Below are positions 34,730-43,404 of a stretch of DNA of 48,879 bases, piece after piece; the first letter of the stretch is position 1, and every line of letters begins with the position of its first letter. The DNA is from Chloroflexaceae bacterium (GTDB lineage: Bacteria; Chloroflexota; Chloroflexia; Chloroflexales; Chloroflexaceae): NCBI GenBank assembly GCA_012031225.1, contig JAAUTZ010000017.1:1-48879 (forward strand), given 5' to 3'. A program made the translations under genes and the position numbers. The notes under the pieces were generated by a model, which did no database searches, was not told where the DNA came from, and worked only from the letters and a program-made list of their open reading frames with translations.

Positions 34730-37716
34730 CTAGCCCCTGCTGTTCTGGCGGGGCATGCGCCGCAGCACCAGCGTCAGCAGGATGTTCAGGAGCAGCACGA
34801 TCACAGCGATCACCGCCATGCGGAACGACACCGCGCCGCCCATCCCGCCCCCGCTGCTGCCCGTGAAGCTGAGCAGGCTGATGCTCGTGGCATCGGTGCT
34901 GAAGTTGATCGGCGTGGGTTCGTTGTTGTTGGTTGGATCGCAGTCGCCATTCGGGTCCGTAAGTGCGCCATCCGTCGAGGTATCCGTTGCCGTTGTAGTG
35001 TCGGGGCGCGTGCCACTCGCGGTCGAGTTGCTCGTGTAGGTTACGGTTGTAGCGGAGGGGAAGGCTACCTCGAACGTCAGGCGGATGATGCCCGATGCAC
35101 CTGCGGCAAGGGTATTGCCGGTTGCCGTGAGCAGGTTGGTATCTGTTGTGCCGTTGTAGAAGCCACTCACCGCGAAGTCACTGCTGCTCAGGGAGATGAT
35201 GCTGATGCTGTTGGCATTCGGCACTGCGGAGTTGAACCACGTCTGCAAGTTGTGGGCCACTTGCACGTCCGTCAGGGCACGTTGCCCGCCTGCACCACAT
35301 ACTCCATCGTGACGCGGTAGGTGTCGGGGGTGAAGCGCGGCGCAGATTCGACCACGCGCATGGCCAAGCCGATGTTGCTTGTGGGAGTACCAGTCGAGGA
35401 ACTGTTGTTATCCGTATCAGGATCAAACACATCCGGCGGGCGAATTACGGTGGCGGTGTTGCACGGCTCGGTGGCGGGAGCTGTGCCGTCCACATTGATT
35501 GTGATCGTTTCGCCGGGATCCATTGTCAGCAGGATGTTGATCGAGTATGTCGTGCCAGAGCTGGGGCTACAGCTGCCACCTGCGCCCGGCGTACACGTCC
35601 AGCTGATCGGGGCACCAACTGAAGGCGGAATCTCGTCAATCAGGCGTACCCCACTCAGTGCGATGGTGGAGTCGTTTGTCACTTCAATCCGGTATGTTAG
35701 TGGGCCACCGGGCACGAAACCGGGGGGATTCGGAGTGATTTCTTTCGAGACCTGCAAATCGGCCTCACGGATCGAAATCTCCCCAGTGATGACAGCCGGC
35801 GGTGAGGGAATATACGTCCATGTATTGATGATGCGCTTGTTGCCGAAGCCATTCGCCTGCCCACTTGCGTTTGTGCCTGCATTGTCAAACCACCTATGCG
35901 CCCCCCCTGTACTCGCCACCCCTGCCAAGCCGTTGCGGTCGGTATTGGTGCCGTAGCATTTGAGTTCGCCACCAAACGTCCCAGCACCGCCGGGGAAGGA
36001 TGGCACTGGGGTCTCACCATTCGCACAGATGCTATAGTCATACGGCTCGTTGCCCGTGTAAAAGAAGCGATCATCCCAGTAAATGGTATCTACCGGTGTA
36101 GGGGTTGCGGGAGTGAGCCGCTCAACAATATAGCCCCCCGTATGTAGCTCGGCATCAATCACGGGGAAGTGGATCTCGCCGTTGTTCAGCGTCACACGCA
36201 CCGTGAAGGTGGCCGCCGTGTCATCCACCACAGTTCCATTGCCATCGCGCCCATCCCAGAAAACGGAGTTACTGCCCTGCTGAAGATCACCGAAGATGTA
36301 GCGATTCTCAAAGGGCGCGCCAAACTCAAGCTCGATCCGAAAACTCGTTGCATCACCGACGGCATTCGGATTATCGAAGCGGAAGAAGCCGCCTAAACTC
36401 GTGCCTGACTGCCCAATCGTACCTTCAATCCCCACGAAGTCAAGGTTCTGTGGCGCGAGCGGGGCCACATACGTGCGGGCTAGCCACTCGGTAGAGACAA
36501 TGGGCGTGGCGGTGGATGCACCCGGCGGGTTTCTGGCCCCCAGTAAATCCAAGTCCGCAGTATCAACCAATGGCGTTCCATCACCTTTGAGCTTGCCGAC
36601 CGGGGCACTCGCAGGCAGATCAGCCGCAGGCTGGTTGAAGAAGAGCTTGTGCGTAATTGAGTTGGTACTCGGATCATCGTTGCTGAAGGGGTTCTTGATC
36701 CCGAAGCCATCTGGGAAGGAGCCAAACACGCGCAGGAACCCCGTGGGGGGCGTATCTTCGAGTTGCAACGAGCGGTAGATCGGCGTGCCATTGGTGGTTT
36801 CGATGGGTCCGCGCGTATCCGCAAAGAAGACTGAGGTGAAGCCGTCAATATCGTTCAAGTCTACATTGTAGAGCGCACCATCGTAGGCTTTAACAAACAA
36901 CTCAGATTGCACGCCAGAGGTAGGTCCATTTGCGCCAGTCGTAACCGAGAGCGAACGGGTGTAGGCCCGCCCGTTGATAGGGTTGTTCGCTGCATCTGAA
37001 ACCGTCACATCCCATGCCGCAACATAGGTATTTTCGATAGTTTGTGCCGCCCAATCTACATTCGCGGCAACTGCTGCGGGGGGATTGTTTTGAAGACTAC
37101 GATTCGCACGCGGACTGACAAAGTGGATCTCCCACACGCCTTCAGTGGCAGCCGTCACCGCAATCTGACACGAGTTGTAGCTGTTGGCGGGGCCAGTTCC
37201 GGTTCCGGTCAAGTCGGGGCCAGCAACCTCATTCACACGAGCGGCGATATGCCCACAGCCTGCTGCACCACTCGATCCGACGGTGGCGTTGCCGGGCAGG
37301 AAGGTGACCGGTGAAGACGCGGCATTCGGCGGCACAGCGACGATCCGGGCGGTACAACTGTTGGCAGGAGTACAGGTAGGGAAAAGAAACCCTGCCGCCA
37401 TCACACTCGACGCGAGATTGATTGTCTCACCCGCTTCGGCATACACATAAATGATTGTTTGGCGTTGGATGCCGGCAATCTCAAATTCAGATGTATTGCC
37501 TCCGGGCGGGGTTGCGACTTGAGAAACAATATACTCAAGGTGCGGGCGTGCGCCGCCGTTCGCGGTCAGTTCGCGGCTGCCCTCCGCCGCTACGCCACGC
37601 GGTAGCAGCAGTGCCAGTGCCAGCACCCCAACTAGCCCCAGCAGGCGCACCAGCCAAATCGGTGCCGCCGGGTGTGATTGTGCCGGGTGTGTATACCTCA
37701 TCATGGGGTCGTGCAT
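34730..37716 (-). pseudogene. DUF11-type cell-surface repeat protein, frameshifted near its C-terminus
   Basis: Start ATG 37716 has AGGAGG 8 bases upstream. A signal peptide (LVRLLGLVGVLALALLLPRGVAA) is followed by ~750 residues of extracellular beta domains, including VSDAANNPINGRAYTRSLSV and LEFGAPFENRYIFGDLQQGS. A DUF11 repeat (ISIREADLQVSKEITPNPPGFVPGGPLTYRIEVTN) ends the conserved part. The frame stops at 35272 in VVQAGNVP. The natural continuation (LTDVQVAHNLQTWFNS) is in the next frame and runs to 34730. It ends in a Gly-rich hinge (GSSGGGMGG), one membrane helix (AVIAVIVLLLNILLTLVL) and a basic tail. Restoring one base in the GGG run at 35275-35277 rebuilds a ~995-residue anchored protein. 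Either a sequence error or a real truncation releasing the protein from the membrane. Confidence 0.75.
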
Positions 37717-37770
37717 TGCCCTCGCCTCCTAACCAGATTATGTCCCCCCGTGAAACATTGTTGCCGTGTT

Positions 37771-37782
37771 ATCATACCACAG
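37771..37782 (-). promoter_or_regulatory. Extended -10 promoter for the DUF11-type surface protein
   Basis: Minus-strand CTGTGGTATGAT, identical over 12 bases to the element before the M16 pair; TATGAT at 37771-37776, 55 bases before ATG 37716. Confidence 0.5.
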
Positions 37783-37825
37783 AATAGCAAATTCTTGAAT
37801 AGCCCTGAGGGAGAATTTTCGCTTT

Positions 37826-38674
37826 ATGCTAACCTACAACGGCAAAACAGCACTGGTAACGGGAGCCTCATCTGGGATTGGGCTGATCTTTGCCCGCGAG
37901 CTAGCGGCACGCGGCTGCAGCCTGATCCTCGTGGCCCGCTCGGAGGGCAAGCTGCATGCCCTCGCAGACGAACTGCGTAGCCAGCACGCCATCTTGGTGG
38001 ATGTGATAATAGCCGATCTGATGCAGGAGCACGCGGCGCAGCACGTCTACACGCAGGTGCAAGAGCTAGGGCGCACGGTAGATATATTGGTAAACAATGC
38101 GGGCTTTGCGGCGTATGGGCTGTTTGATCGGGTGGATTTTGCCAAGCAGCACGGGCAAGCCATGCTGAATGTGGTGGCGGTGGTAGATCTGGCCCACCTG
38201 TTCCTTGCGGGCATGCTGCGGCGCGGCGATGGGGCGATCATCAATGTGGCCTCGGTGCTAGGCTATGTGCCCACGCCCGGCAGTGCCGTATATGGCGCAA
38301 GCAAGGCCTTCGTGCTGCACTTCAGCGAAGCCCTGTGGCAGGAGTGTCGCGGGCGCGGGGTGCGCGTGCTGGCCCTGTGTCCGGGGCCCACCAAAACCGA
38401 GTTCTTCGATGTGGCCCAGATGCCCGCCCCCGAAGCGATTATGACTAGCCCAGCGTATGTGGTGCAGGTGGCGTTGCGGGCACTGGAACGGGATCAGGCG
38501 GCGGTGATTGCGGGCAAGGCGAACAATGTGCTGTTTGGCTTTATGCCGCGCCTCTTGCCGCGCCGCGTGGTGCTGTGGGCGATGGGCAAGGGCTTTATGC
38601 AGCCGGCTACCGAGCCGCAAGGCGCACCTGTGCCAACGCGCCACCGCCCGCACCTTGACCGCACAGCGGAGTAG
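37826..38674 (+). CDS. Short-chain dehydrogenase/reductase
   Basis: A 282-residue classical SDR. The cofactor loop is TALVTGASSGIGLIFAREL and the following VARSEGKL suggests NADP(H). NNAGFAAYG, INVASVLGYVPTPG (catalytic Ser region), YGASKAFVLHFSEAL (Tyr-x3-Lys) and CPGPTKTEFF follow. The C-terminal extension (VLFGFMPRLLPRRVVLWAMGKGF) is hydrophobic and basic, as in membrane-associated DltE/YohF-like members. GGGAGA lies upstream of the ATG. Substrate unknown. It is convergent with the binding-protein gene at 38804 across a repeat-rich gap. Confidence 0.9.
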   Translation: MLTYNGKTALVTGASSGIGLIFARELAARGCSLILVARSEGKLHALADELRSQHAILVDVIIADLMQEHAAQHVYTQVQELGRTVDILVNNAGFAAYGLFDRVDFAKQHGQAMLNVVAVVDLAHLFLAGMLRRGDGAIINVASVLGYVPTPGSAVYGASKAFVLHFSEALWQECRGRGVRVLALCPGPTKTEFFDVAQMPAPEAIMTSPAYVVQVALRALERDQAAVIAGKANNVLFGFMPRLLPRRVVLWAMGKGFMQPATEPQGAPVPTRHRPHLDRTAE

Positions 38675-38700
38675 CACAGGCACAGTGGGGCGGCAGGTGC

Positions 38701-38798
38701 GGTATGCGGTGTCAGGTGCTAGGTATGCGGTGTCAGGTTCCGCAGCTTAGCCCCTGACACCTGACACCCGAAACCTGACACCCGAAACCTGACACCCG
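38701..38798. repeat. Tandem and inverted repeats of the CAGGTGTCAG family
   Basis: Two copies of GGTATGCGGTGTCAGGT (38701-38717, 38722-38738) are followed by a 14-nt unit CTGACACCCGAAAC repeated 2.7 times (38761-38798). GGTGTCAGG (38708-38716, 38729-38737) pairs with CCTGACACC (38753-38761). It fills the gap between two convergent genes, so it probably acts as a terminator. The reverse complement of the unit is close to the unit at 34658. Confidence 0.75.
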
Positions 38799-38803
38799 CC
38801 GCC

Positions 38804-40066
38804 CTACGGCAGCTGCTGGTAATACACCAGCGAGTGATCGGGCAGCAGCGCGGGGTGGAAGATCGCCACCAGATCAGCGAGCAGCAGCTGCGGATTGGCT
38901 AGCCCGCGCTCAAAGTAATCATTGCCGCCCTGCTCATTCACGCGGGCGTTGTTGTTGTAGATCCGCTGCTGCGCCAACGCGGTGAAGTTGCTAAAGCGTT
39001 CATCCTCCGCCAAAGCCTCAGCGCGGCTCGTCCACGTACTCGTATTGATCCAGAAATCGGCAGCACTCGCCCGCTCCAGCACCACCTCAAAGCTAATCGG
39101 CTCCGCGCCCATCTTGTCCACATCAGCCCAGACATACTGCCCGCCTGCATCGGCGATCAGCTGGGCAATGTGGCTCTTGCCGCCCGCCACAAACCACGTC
39201 CCCTGATAGGGTGCGCCAACCAGCACCGTCGGGCGTTCCGCGCCGGACGCAAGGGCGGTGGCCACCTGCTCGCGCAGGGTGGTATACTCGGACGCAAGCG
39301 CGGCGAAGTGCTGCTGGGCGGCGGCCTCGTGATTGAAGAAGGCGGCGGTAAACTTGAGCCACTCGGCTTGGCCCAACGGGCTTGGCTCCAGAAACTCAGC
39401 ATTGATCGCCACCGGCACACCTGCCGCCAGCAGCGCGGGGTGGCTATCGAACTGGGCATCGCCAGAGCCAAACGTCATCACCAGCGCAGGCTCTAGCTCC
39501 AGCACGCGCTCCACATTCACCGTCGCACCACTGCCAATCTCGGCCACCGCGCCTGCCGCCACCCGCTCGCGCACCTCCGGCGCATTGATGAACGCCGCCG
39601 TATCTACGCCCACCAGCCGATCCAACACGCCCAGCGTGATCAAATGTGGCAGGTGCGTGGTGGACATCGCGATGATCGAACGGGCGGGCACTTCGATCAC
39701 CTGCGCGGCGGGGTAGCCATCGGGCACGGGCGTGCCACACTGCACCAGCACGTATTCAAATTGCGTATCTGCACCGAGCCATGGCTGCGTCACGGTGAGT
39801 AGCTTGTAGTGGTTATGGTAGCTGATCTGCCAGCCGGTGGCATAGTCCAGCGTCAGCTTGGCGGGGAAGTAATCCACCGCCGGATCGAAGTCGCGCACAC
39901 AGCCATCGGTCAGGTTGTTGGTGGGCACACTGGCCCTGCCGTCGCTCGGTGCGGGCGCAGGCGGCGGGGTGGGGCGCAGTGGGGCGGCAGGTGCGGCGCA
40001 TGCCGCCAGCACGCTGAGCAGGAGCAGCACACCCAGCACACGCAGATTATTCAAGCTCGGTAGCAT
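38804..40066 (-). CDS. ABC transporter substrate-binding lipoprotein (iron-chelate/cobalamin type)
   Basis: This 420-residue protein starts at ATG 40066 (GAGGAT upstream). The lipobox LSVLAAC is followed by a Pro-rich linker. The TroA/BtuF-like fold is indicated by SIIAMSTTHLPHLITLGVLDRLVGVDT, VNVERVLELEPALVMTFG, PVAINAEFLEPSPLGQAEWLKF and a long connecting helix. The C-terminal lobe has VLVGAPYQGTWFVAGGKSHIAQLIADAGG and FWINTSTW. It binds a metal chelate, heme or corrinoid outside the membrane. No permease or ATPase gene is adjacent, so the partners are elsewhere. An earlier ATG (40105) would put 13 non-signal residues first. Confidence 0.9.
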   Translation of the reverse strand: MLPSLNNLRVLGVLLLLSVLAACAAPAAPLRPTPPPAPAPSDGRASVPTNNLTDGCVRDFDPAVDYFPAKLTLDYATGWQISYHNHYKLLTVTQPWLGADTQFEYVLVQCGTPVPDGYPAAQVIEVPARSIIAMSTTHLPHLITLGVLDRLVGVDTAAFINAPEVRERVAAGAVAEIGSGATVNVERVLELEPALVMTFGSGDAQFDSHPALLAAGVPVAINAEFLEPSPLGQAEWLKFTAAFFNHEAAAQQHFAALASEYTTLREQVATALASGAERPTVLVGAPYQGTWFVAGGKSHIAQLIADAGGQYVWADVDKMGAEPISFEVVLERASAADFWINTSTWTSRAEALAEDERFSNFTALAQQRIYNNNARVNEQGGNDYFERGLANPQLLLADLVAIFHPALLPDHSLVYYQQLP

Positions 40067-40170
40067 CGGGTTATCCTCACTAGGCAGAGATCCATCGGTA
40101 GTCACGCTTGGCTGTTACGATAGCACGCCGCACGGGGGCATGTCAACTCTGCTGCACAGGTGCCGAATGT

Positions 40171-40198
40171 TTGACGCACGCCGCGCATATGCTATAGT
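40171..40198 (+). promoter_or_regulatory. Strong promoter for the 40262-41672 gene pair
   Basis: TTGACG (40171-40176), 16-base spacer, TATAGT (40193-40198) with a TGC extended -10. The best-looking promoter in the window. Start would be near 40205, 57 bases before ATG 40262. Confidence 0.75.
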
Positions 40199-40261
40199 AT
40201 TGGCGTAATCCTTATGCTGCACCAACGGTGTTTAATTCGTGAGATGGAGAAGCAAATCCAG

Positions 40262-40756
40262 ATGAACAGAATTGCAACCGCAATCGCCCGTCCCGCCGCG
40301 CTGTGTGCTAGCCTGCTGCTCGTGCTCATCCTGAGTAGCTGCGGGCGCAGTGCGGCTCCGCCAGCCGCTGACACCAGTGCCCCCGCCGCCGGGCAATCGC
40401 TGCCGGGCAACACCTTCAATCGCTTCTTTCCGACCGCCGGAGATGGCTACAGCCTGACCTACACCCAAGAGAAAGCGGGCTTTGCCGAAGCTCGCCTGAG
40501 CCGTGACAGCACCGATCTTGCGTTGCTGTCGGTATCCGACACGAATGGCAACCCTAGTGCCCGCACCAAATTCGACACGGCAAGCATGGAAGTACGCGGC
40601 TTCCCTGCCGTCAACGTCGGCAACAACGGCTTGGCCGTGCTTGTCGCGGATCGGTTTCAGGTGCAGGTGCGGGCTACGGATGCGAACTTCACCGCCGCCG
40701 AACGCCAACAGTGGCTCGAAAAGTTTGATCTGAATGGCATCGCTGGGCTTCAATAA
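40262..40756 (+). CDS. Lipoprotein of unknown function
   Basis: A 164-residue frame from ATG 40262 (GGAGAAG upstream; 16 in-frame codons before it look non-signal-like). A signal peptide with lipobox LILSSC precedes an Ala/Pro-rich linker. A compact alpha+beta domain follows, with FFPTAGDGYSLTYTQEKAGFAEARLSRD and FPAVNVGNNGLAVLVADRFQVQVRA. The phrase about a strand-rich domain ending in a helix (NFTAAERQQWLEKFDL) is all that can be seen. It is 22 bases upstream of the next unknown gene, and both follow a strong promoter, so both are probably well expressed together. Confidence 0.8.
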   Translation: MNRIATAIARPAALCASLLLVLILSSCGRSAAPPAADTSAPAAGQSLPGNTFNRFFPTAGDGYSLTYTQEKAGFAEARLSRDSTDLALLSVSDTNGNPSARTKFDTASMEVRGFPAVNVGNNGLAVLVADRFQVQVRATDANFTAAERQQWLEKFDLNGIAGLQ

Positions 40757-40778
40757 GATAACAAGGAGAACTTACCCG

Positions 40779-41672
40779 ATGGCGACTACAGCCCCTATTG
40801 TCAAGATGATAGACAACCTACCGACCGGCGATGTGACCGTGCGCATGCTGCAAGCCCTCGACTTCATCGTGCCCGGCGAGTGGCAGCCGGTGCGGGGCTT
40901 CGATGCGATGATCCAGCACGTCACCAACGAGAGCGACCCGCAGCTGATTGCACTGGTGCGCCAGCACGCCATCAGCCTCTACAACGACAACTCGCAAGGC
41001 TACCAACGGGCGATCTGGCTGTACAATACGGTGGACAAAGCCGATGCCGCACTTGCAGCGGCGGCACTGGCGAATCAAGTCGGCAACAAGATCGGCTTTC
41101 TCGGCTTCCTCAAGAATATCACCCCCAAGACGACGGATGCCCAGTATGCCGATTTTGCGATCAAGCTCGTGGCCGAGGTGGTGGGCTTCTGCACAATCAA
41201 TGGCTTGCCCGGCGATAGCTTGGGCGATTTTGTGAAATCGCTGACGAGCTACCGCCACGAAGCCTTGATGCGGATGGGCACGCTGATCGGCGTGGATGGC
41301 GTGCTGTCGCTCGGCCCCGATTTTCTAGATCGCACCCTGCGCGGGCTAGCCGAGATGGGCGAGCGCACGATGGAGAGCTTCCCAGTCTACAAAGAGATGG
41401 CTCCCGTGATTCCCGGTAGCGATACGGGCGAGAAGATGGGCTTTATGCAACGCTCAATCAATGATACCGCCGACTGGATCACCGGCTTGGTGCAGCAAGC
41501 CGGCCTGACCCCAGAGAAGATGACCGATAGTCTCGGCAGTATCCTTGATTTCAGCAAGCAGTCGGCCGAGATGGTCGCACCCTTCATTGATCTCACGACC
41601 AACTACTTCACCCTGACTGGCACACAAACGACAGCCCGCCAGATCATCAACCGGGCGATAGCGGAGGTGTAG
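40779..41672 (+). CDS. Conserved helical protein of unknown function
   Basis: A 297-residue protein from ATG 40779 with AAGGAGA 10 bases upstream. It has no signal peptide or clear transmembrane segment and appears almost wholly alpha-helical: VRMLQALDFIVPGEWQPVRGF, AAAALANQVGNKIGFLGFLKNI, FAIKLVAEVVGFCTINGLPGD and SILDFSKQSAEMVAPFIDL. Two ~100-residue helical halves may be related, but I cannot prove a repeat. Its neighbour is a lipoprotein, suggesting a cytoplasmic partner of an envelope protein. No family recognised. It is convergent with the sortase gene. Confidence 0.8.
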   Translation: MATTAPIVKMIDNLPTGDVTVRMLQALDFIVPGEWQPVRGFDAMIQHVTNESDPQLIALVRQHAISLYNDNSQGYQRAIWLYNTVDKADAALAAAALANQVGNKIGFLGFLKNITPKTTDAQYADFAIKLVAEVVGFCTINGLPGDSLGDFVKSLTSYRHEALMRMGTLIGVDGVLSLGPDFLDRTLRGLAEMGERTMESFPVYKEMAPVIPGSDTGEKMGFMQRSINDTADWITGLVQQAGLTPEKMTDSLGSILDFSKQSAEMVAPFIDLTTNYFTLTGTQTTARQIINRAIAEV

Positions 41673-41692
41673 GCGGAGCCAGATGTTCGCGG

Positions 41693-42262
41693 CTATGGTG
41701 TGGCAATCGTGATCAGGCGGTGCGTCATATCCTGCACCGAGCCATTCTCGATAATATACTCGCCGATACACGAGACGAGCGTCAGCCGCTCGTCTCCGGT
41801 GGGGAGAATGTACTGCACCTGATCGGGCGTGACCCACACCTGCTCGCTGATATAGTACACAAACTCGCGTCCGGCGGCATCGTAGAGGAAAATCGGATCG
41901 CCGATCTGGGCCTCGCGGAGCCGTTCAAAAGGAGCCGGGATCTCGGGGGCGGCGCGGAAGCGGAGGACATGCCCCCAGAATACGACATTCTCGCCCATGC
42001 CCGGCATGGCACTCTGATTGAACCAGCCAATGTCGTGATCGGGCACAATCGGGTAGCCGTTGGCATCCGTGCCCGCATTGATCACGGGCGCACTCAGCCC
42101 AATCGAGCCAATATACATCCAGACCGGCGGCTGCGGATTCTCGATCTGGGCTGGCCCAACTGGCTGAGCCGGTGCTGCTGTGACGAGCGGCGGTGCGGTA
42201 AAGAATGGTAGGGTACTGGCTAGGCCCAAAAGCACCAGTAGCAGTAGTAGTGGTCGTCTCAT
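41693..42262 (-). CDS. Sortase (class E/F-like transpeptidase)
   Basis: This 189-residue protein has a signal/anchor (PLLLLLVLLGLASTLPFF) and the sortase beta-barrel: IGSIGLSAPVINAG, DHDIGWFN, MGENVVFWGHV with catalytic His98, LTLVSC with Cys165 and MTHRLITIA with Arg182. All three catalytic residues are present. Sortases cleave LPxTG-like signals and join the protein to the cell surface or to pilins. The start is put at ATG 42262 (GAGGGAG upstream); GTG 42274 is an alternative. A TGC-TATACT promoter lies at 42308-42316 inside the SQR remnant. A candidate substrate with an LPVTSTG tail is encoded at 46612. Confidence 0.9.
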   Translation of the reverse strand: MRRPLLLLLVLLGLASTLPFFTAPPLVTAAPAQPVGPAQIENPQPPVWMYIGSIGLSAPVINAGTDANGYPIVPDHDIGWFNQSAMPGMGENVVFWGHVLRFRAAPEIPAPFERLREAQIGDPIFLYDAAGREFVYYISEQVWVTPDQVQYILPTGDERLTLVSCIGEYIIENGSVQDMTHRLITIATP

Positions 42263-42288
42263 GATCTCCCTCACTTACATTCAGCGTA

Positions 42289-42502
42289 TCACGAATATCC
42301 TATGCCTAGTATAGCAGATCCGCCCAAAGGACACGCGGTATAGCCAGCGTAGGCGGCTGGTAGCGGCTTGCCATTCATCGAAGCAATCATATGGCTCCAC
42401 CTCAACCGGAGCCTGCTTGCGAATTGCCGCGCCCGTCTTCGAGGTGGGCAGGTTGGAGCAGTCGCCGAGTGAGAAGCCATTCTTGTAGCGGGCACGGCGC
42501 AA
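42289..42502 (-). pseudogene. Remnant of sulfide:quinone oxidoreductase C-terminus
   Basis: Right after the TSUP stop, the minus strand encodes RYKNGFSLGDCSNLPTSKTG then AAIRKQAPVEVE. After a frameshift near 42393 comes MIASMNGKPLPAAYAGYTACPL. Both match the C-terminal block of SQR, where the FAD-site Asp (GDxSxLPTSKTGAAIRKQAP) is followed by GKPLxxxYxGYTSCPL. About 300 N-terminal residues are missing. The end (GGSAILGIGYS) is degraded and partly reused as the sortase promoter. It suggests a deleted sqr gene downstream of TSUP. Confidence 0.72.
42308..42316 (-). promoter_or_regulatory. Extended -10 promoter for the sortase
   Basis: Minus-strand TGCTATACT; TATACT 42308-42313, 46 bases before ATG 42262. 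It lies within the decayed SQR fragment. Confidence 0.45.
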
Positions 42503-42514
42503 TCAGACGTGCGC

Positions 42515-43288
42515 CTACGCCCCAACCATGCCAATCATCACTACGACTTGGCGCAGGTTGTCGTAGAGCAGGAACAGCCCCAACCCAATGATGAATACGG
42601 CGAAGATGCGCTGAAGATATGCCGAGCGGATCACCTTCGTCAGTTGCGATCCAGCAAACGTGCCCGCAATGCCCGCCCCCACGAAGATGCCGATCACCGT
42701 ATAATCCAACTCAGTCGTCCCCAAGTGGCCAAGCACCCCAGCAAGGCTGTTCATGGCAATGATGATCAGCGAGGTGCCAATCGCCGAGCGGATCGGGAGA
42801 CCCACCAGCATCACCAGCGCGGGCACAATCAGAAAGCCCCCACCCACCCCAAGAAAGCCCGTCAGCAAGCCCACGGTTGCGCCACTCGCAATGATGATCG
42901 GCAACCCCCGTGATTGGGCTTGTTCGTCGCTCGGCGGCTTGCGAACGATCATCACCACGCCAACCACCAACATCAGCAGCGCAAACAGGCTCATCAGCAA
43001 GGTTTCCGAGAAATACTGCGACACGCTCGCGGCAAGGTAGGCGGTGATCATACCTACCCCGCCAAAGGTAAACGCAACCTTCCAATCAAGAACTCCCTGC
43101 TTGCGGTAGAACCACACCCCGATCATGGCATTCAAGCCCACGATCACGAGCGAAGCCGTGATTGCGACGTGTGGGCTTTGCCCCACCACATACACCAGTG
43201 CCGGCACCGTGAGGATTGAGCCGCCGCCGCCCAGCAAGCCAAGTGTCAAACCAATGATAAAGCCGAGAATTGTTTCAATGAGAATCAT
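42515..43288 (-). CDS. TauE/SafE (TSUP) family sulfur-anion exporter
   Basis: This 257-residue protein has eight hydrophobic helices in two halves with the TSUP pattern: GFIIGLTLGLLGGGGSILTVPALVYV in the first half and IIIASGATVGLLTGFLGVGGGFLIVPALVML in the second, both with the GLLGGGG/FLGVGGG turn. TSUP proteins move sulfite, thiosulfate, sulfoacetate or related anions. Being downstream of the CstB-like gene on the same strand, it most likely exports sulfite or thiosulfate made from persulfides. The start is ATG 43288; an in-frame ATG at 43303 would overlap the ribosome site (AAAGGATG). Confidence 0.9.
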   Translation of the reverse strand: MILIETILGFIIGLTLGLLGGGGSILTVPALVYVVGQSPHVAITASLVIVGLNAMIGVWFYRKQGVLDWKVAFTFGGVGMITAYLAASVSQYFSETLLMSLFALLMLVVGVVMIVRKPPSDEQAQSRGLPIIIASGATVGLLTGFLGVGGGFLIVPALVMLVGLPIRSAIGTSLIIIAMNSLAGVLGHLGTTELDYTVIGIFVGAGIAGTFAGSQLTKVIRSAYLQRIFAVFIIGLGLFLLYDNLRQVVVMIGMVGA

Positions 43289-43329
43289 GGTAGTATATAG
43301 CATCCTTTCGTGTGCGTGCCAGAACTAGG

Positions 43330-43361
43330 GGTGCATCGCAGGATTGCTCCTGCAACGCACC
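43330..43361 (-). other. Intercistronic hairpin between the CstB-like and TSUP genes
   Basis: GGTGC (43330-43334) pairs with GCACC (43357-43361), and inside GCAGG (43338-43342) pairs with CCTGC (43349-43353), leaving a 3/3 internal loop and a 6-base loop. No U-tract follows, so it is more likely an RNA stability or partial-attenuation element than a full terminator. Confidence 0.45.
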
Positions 43362-43404
43362 ACTTGCGTCCGATAGATTATGCGTAGGGGTGGGTTCGGA
43401 TAGG

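Noticed and set aside
38701-38798. Short CRISPR array
   Set aside because: Units are 14 nt (and one 17-base pair with period 21) with no spacers and no cas genes nearby.
39160-40063. Plus-strand frames opposite the binding-protein gene
   Set aside because: Antisense to a well-supported gene; no motifs.
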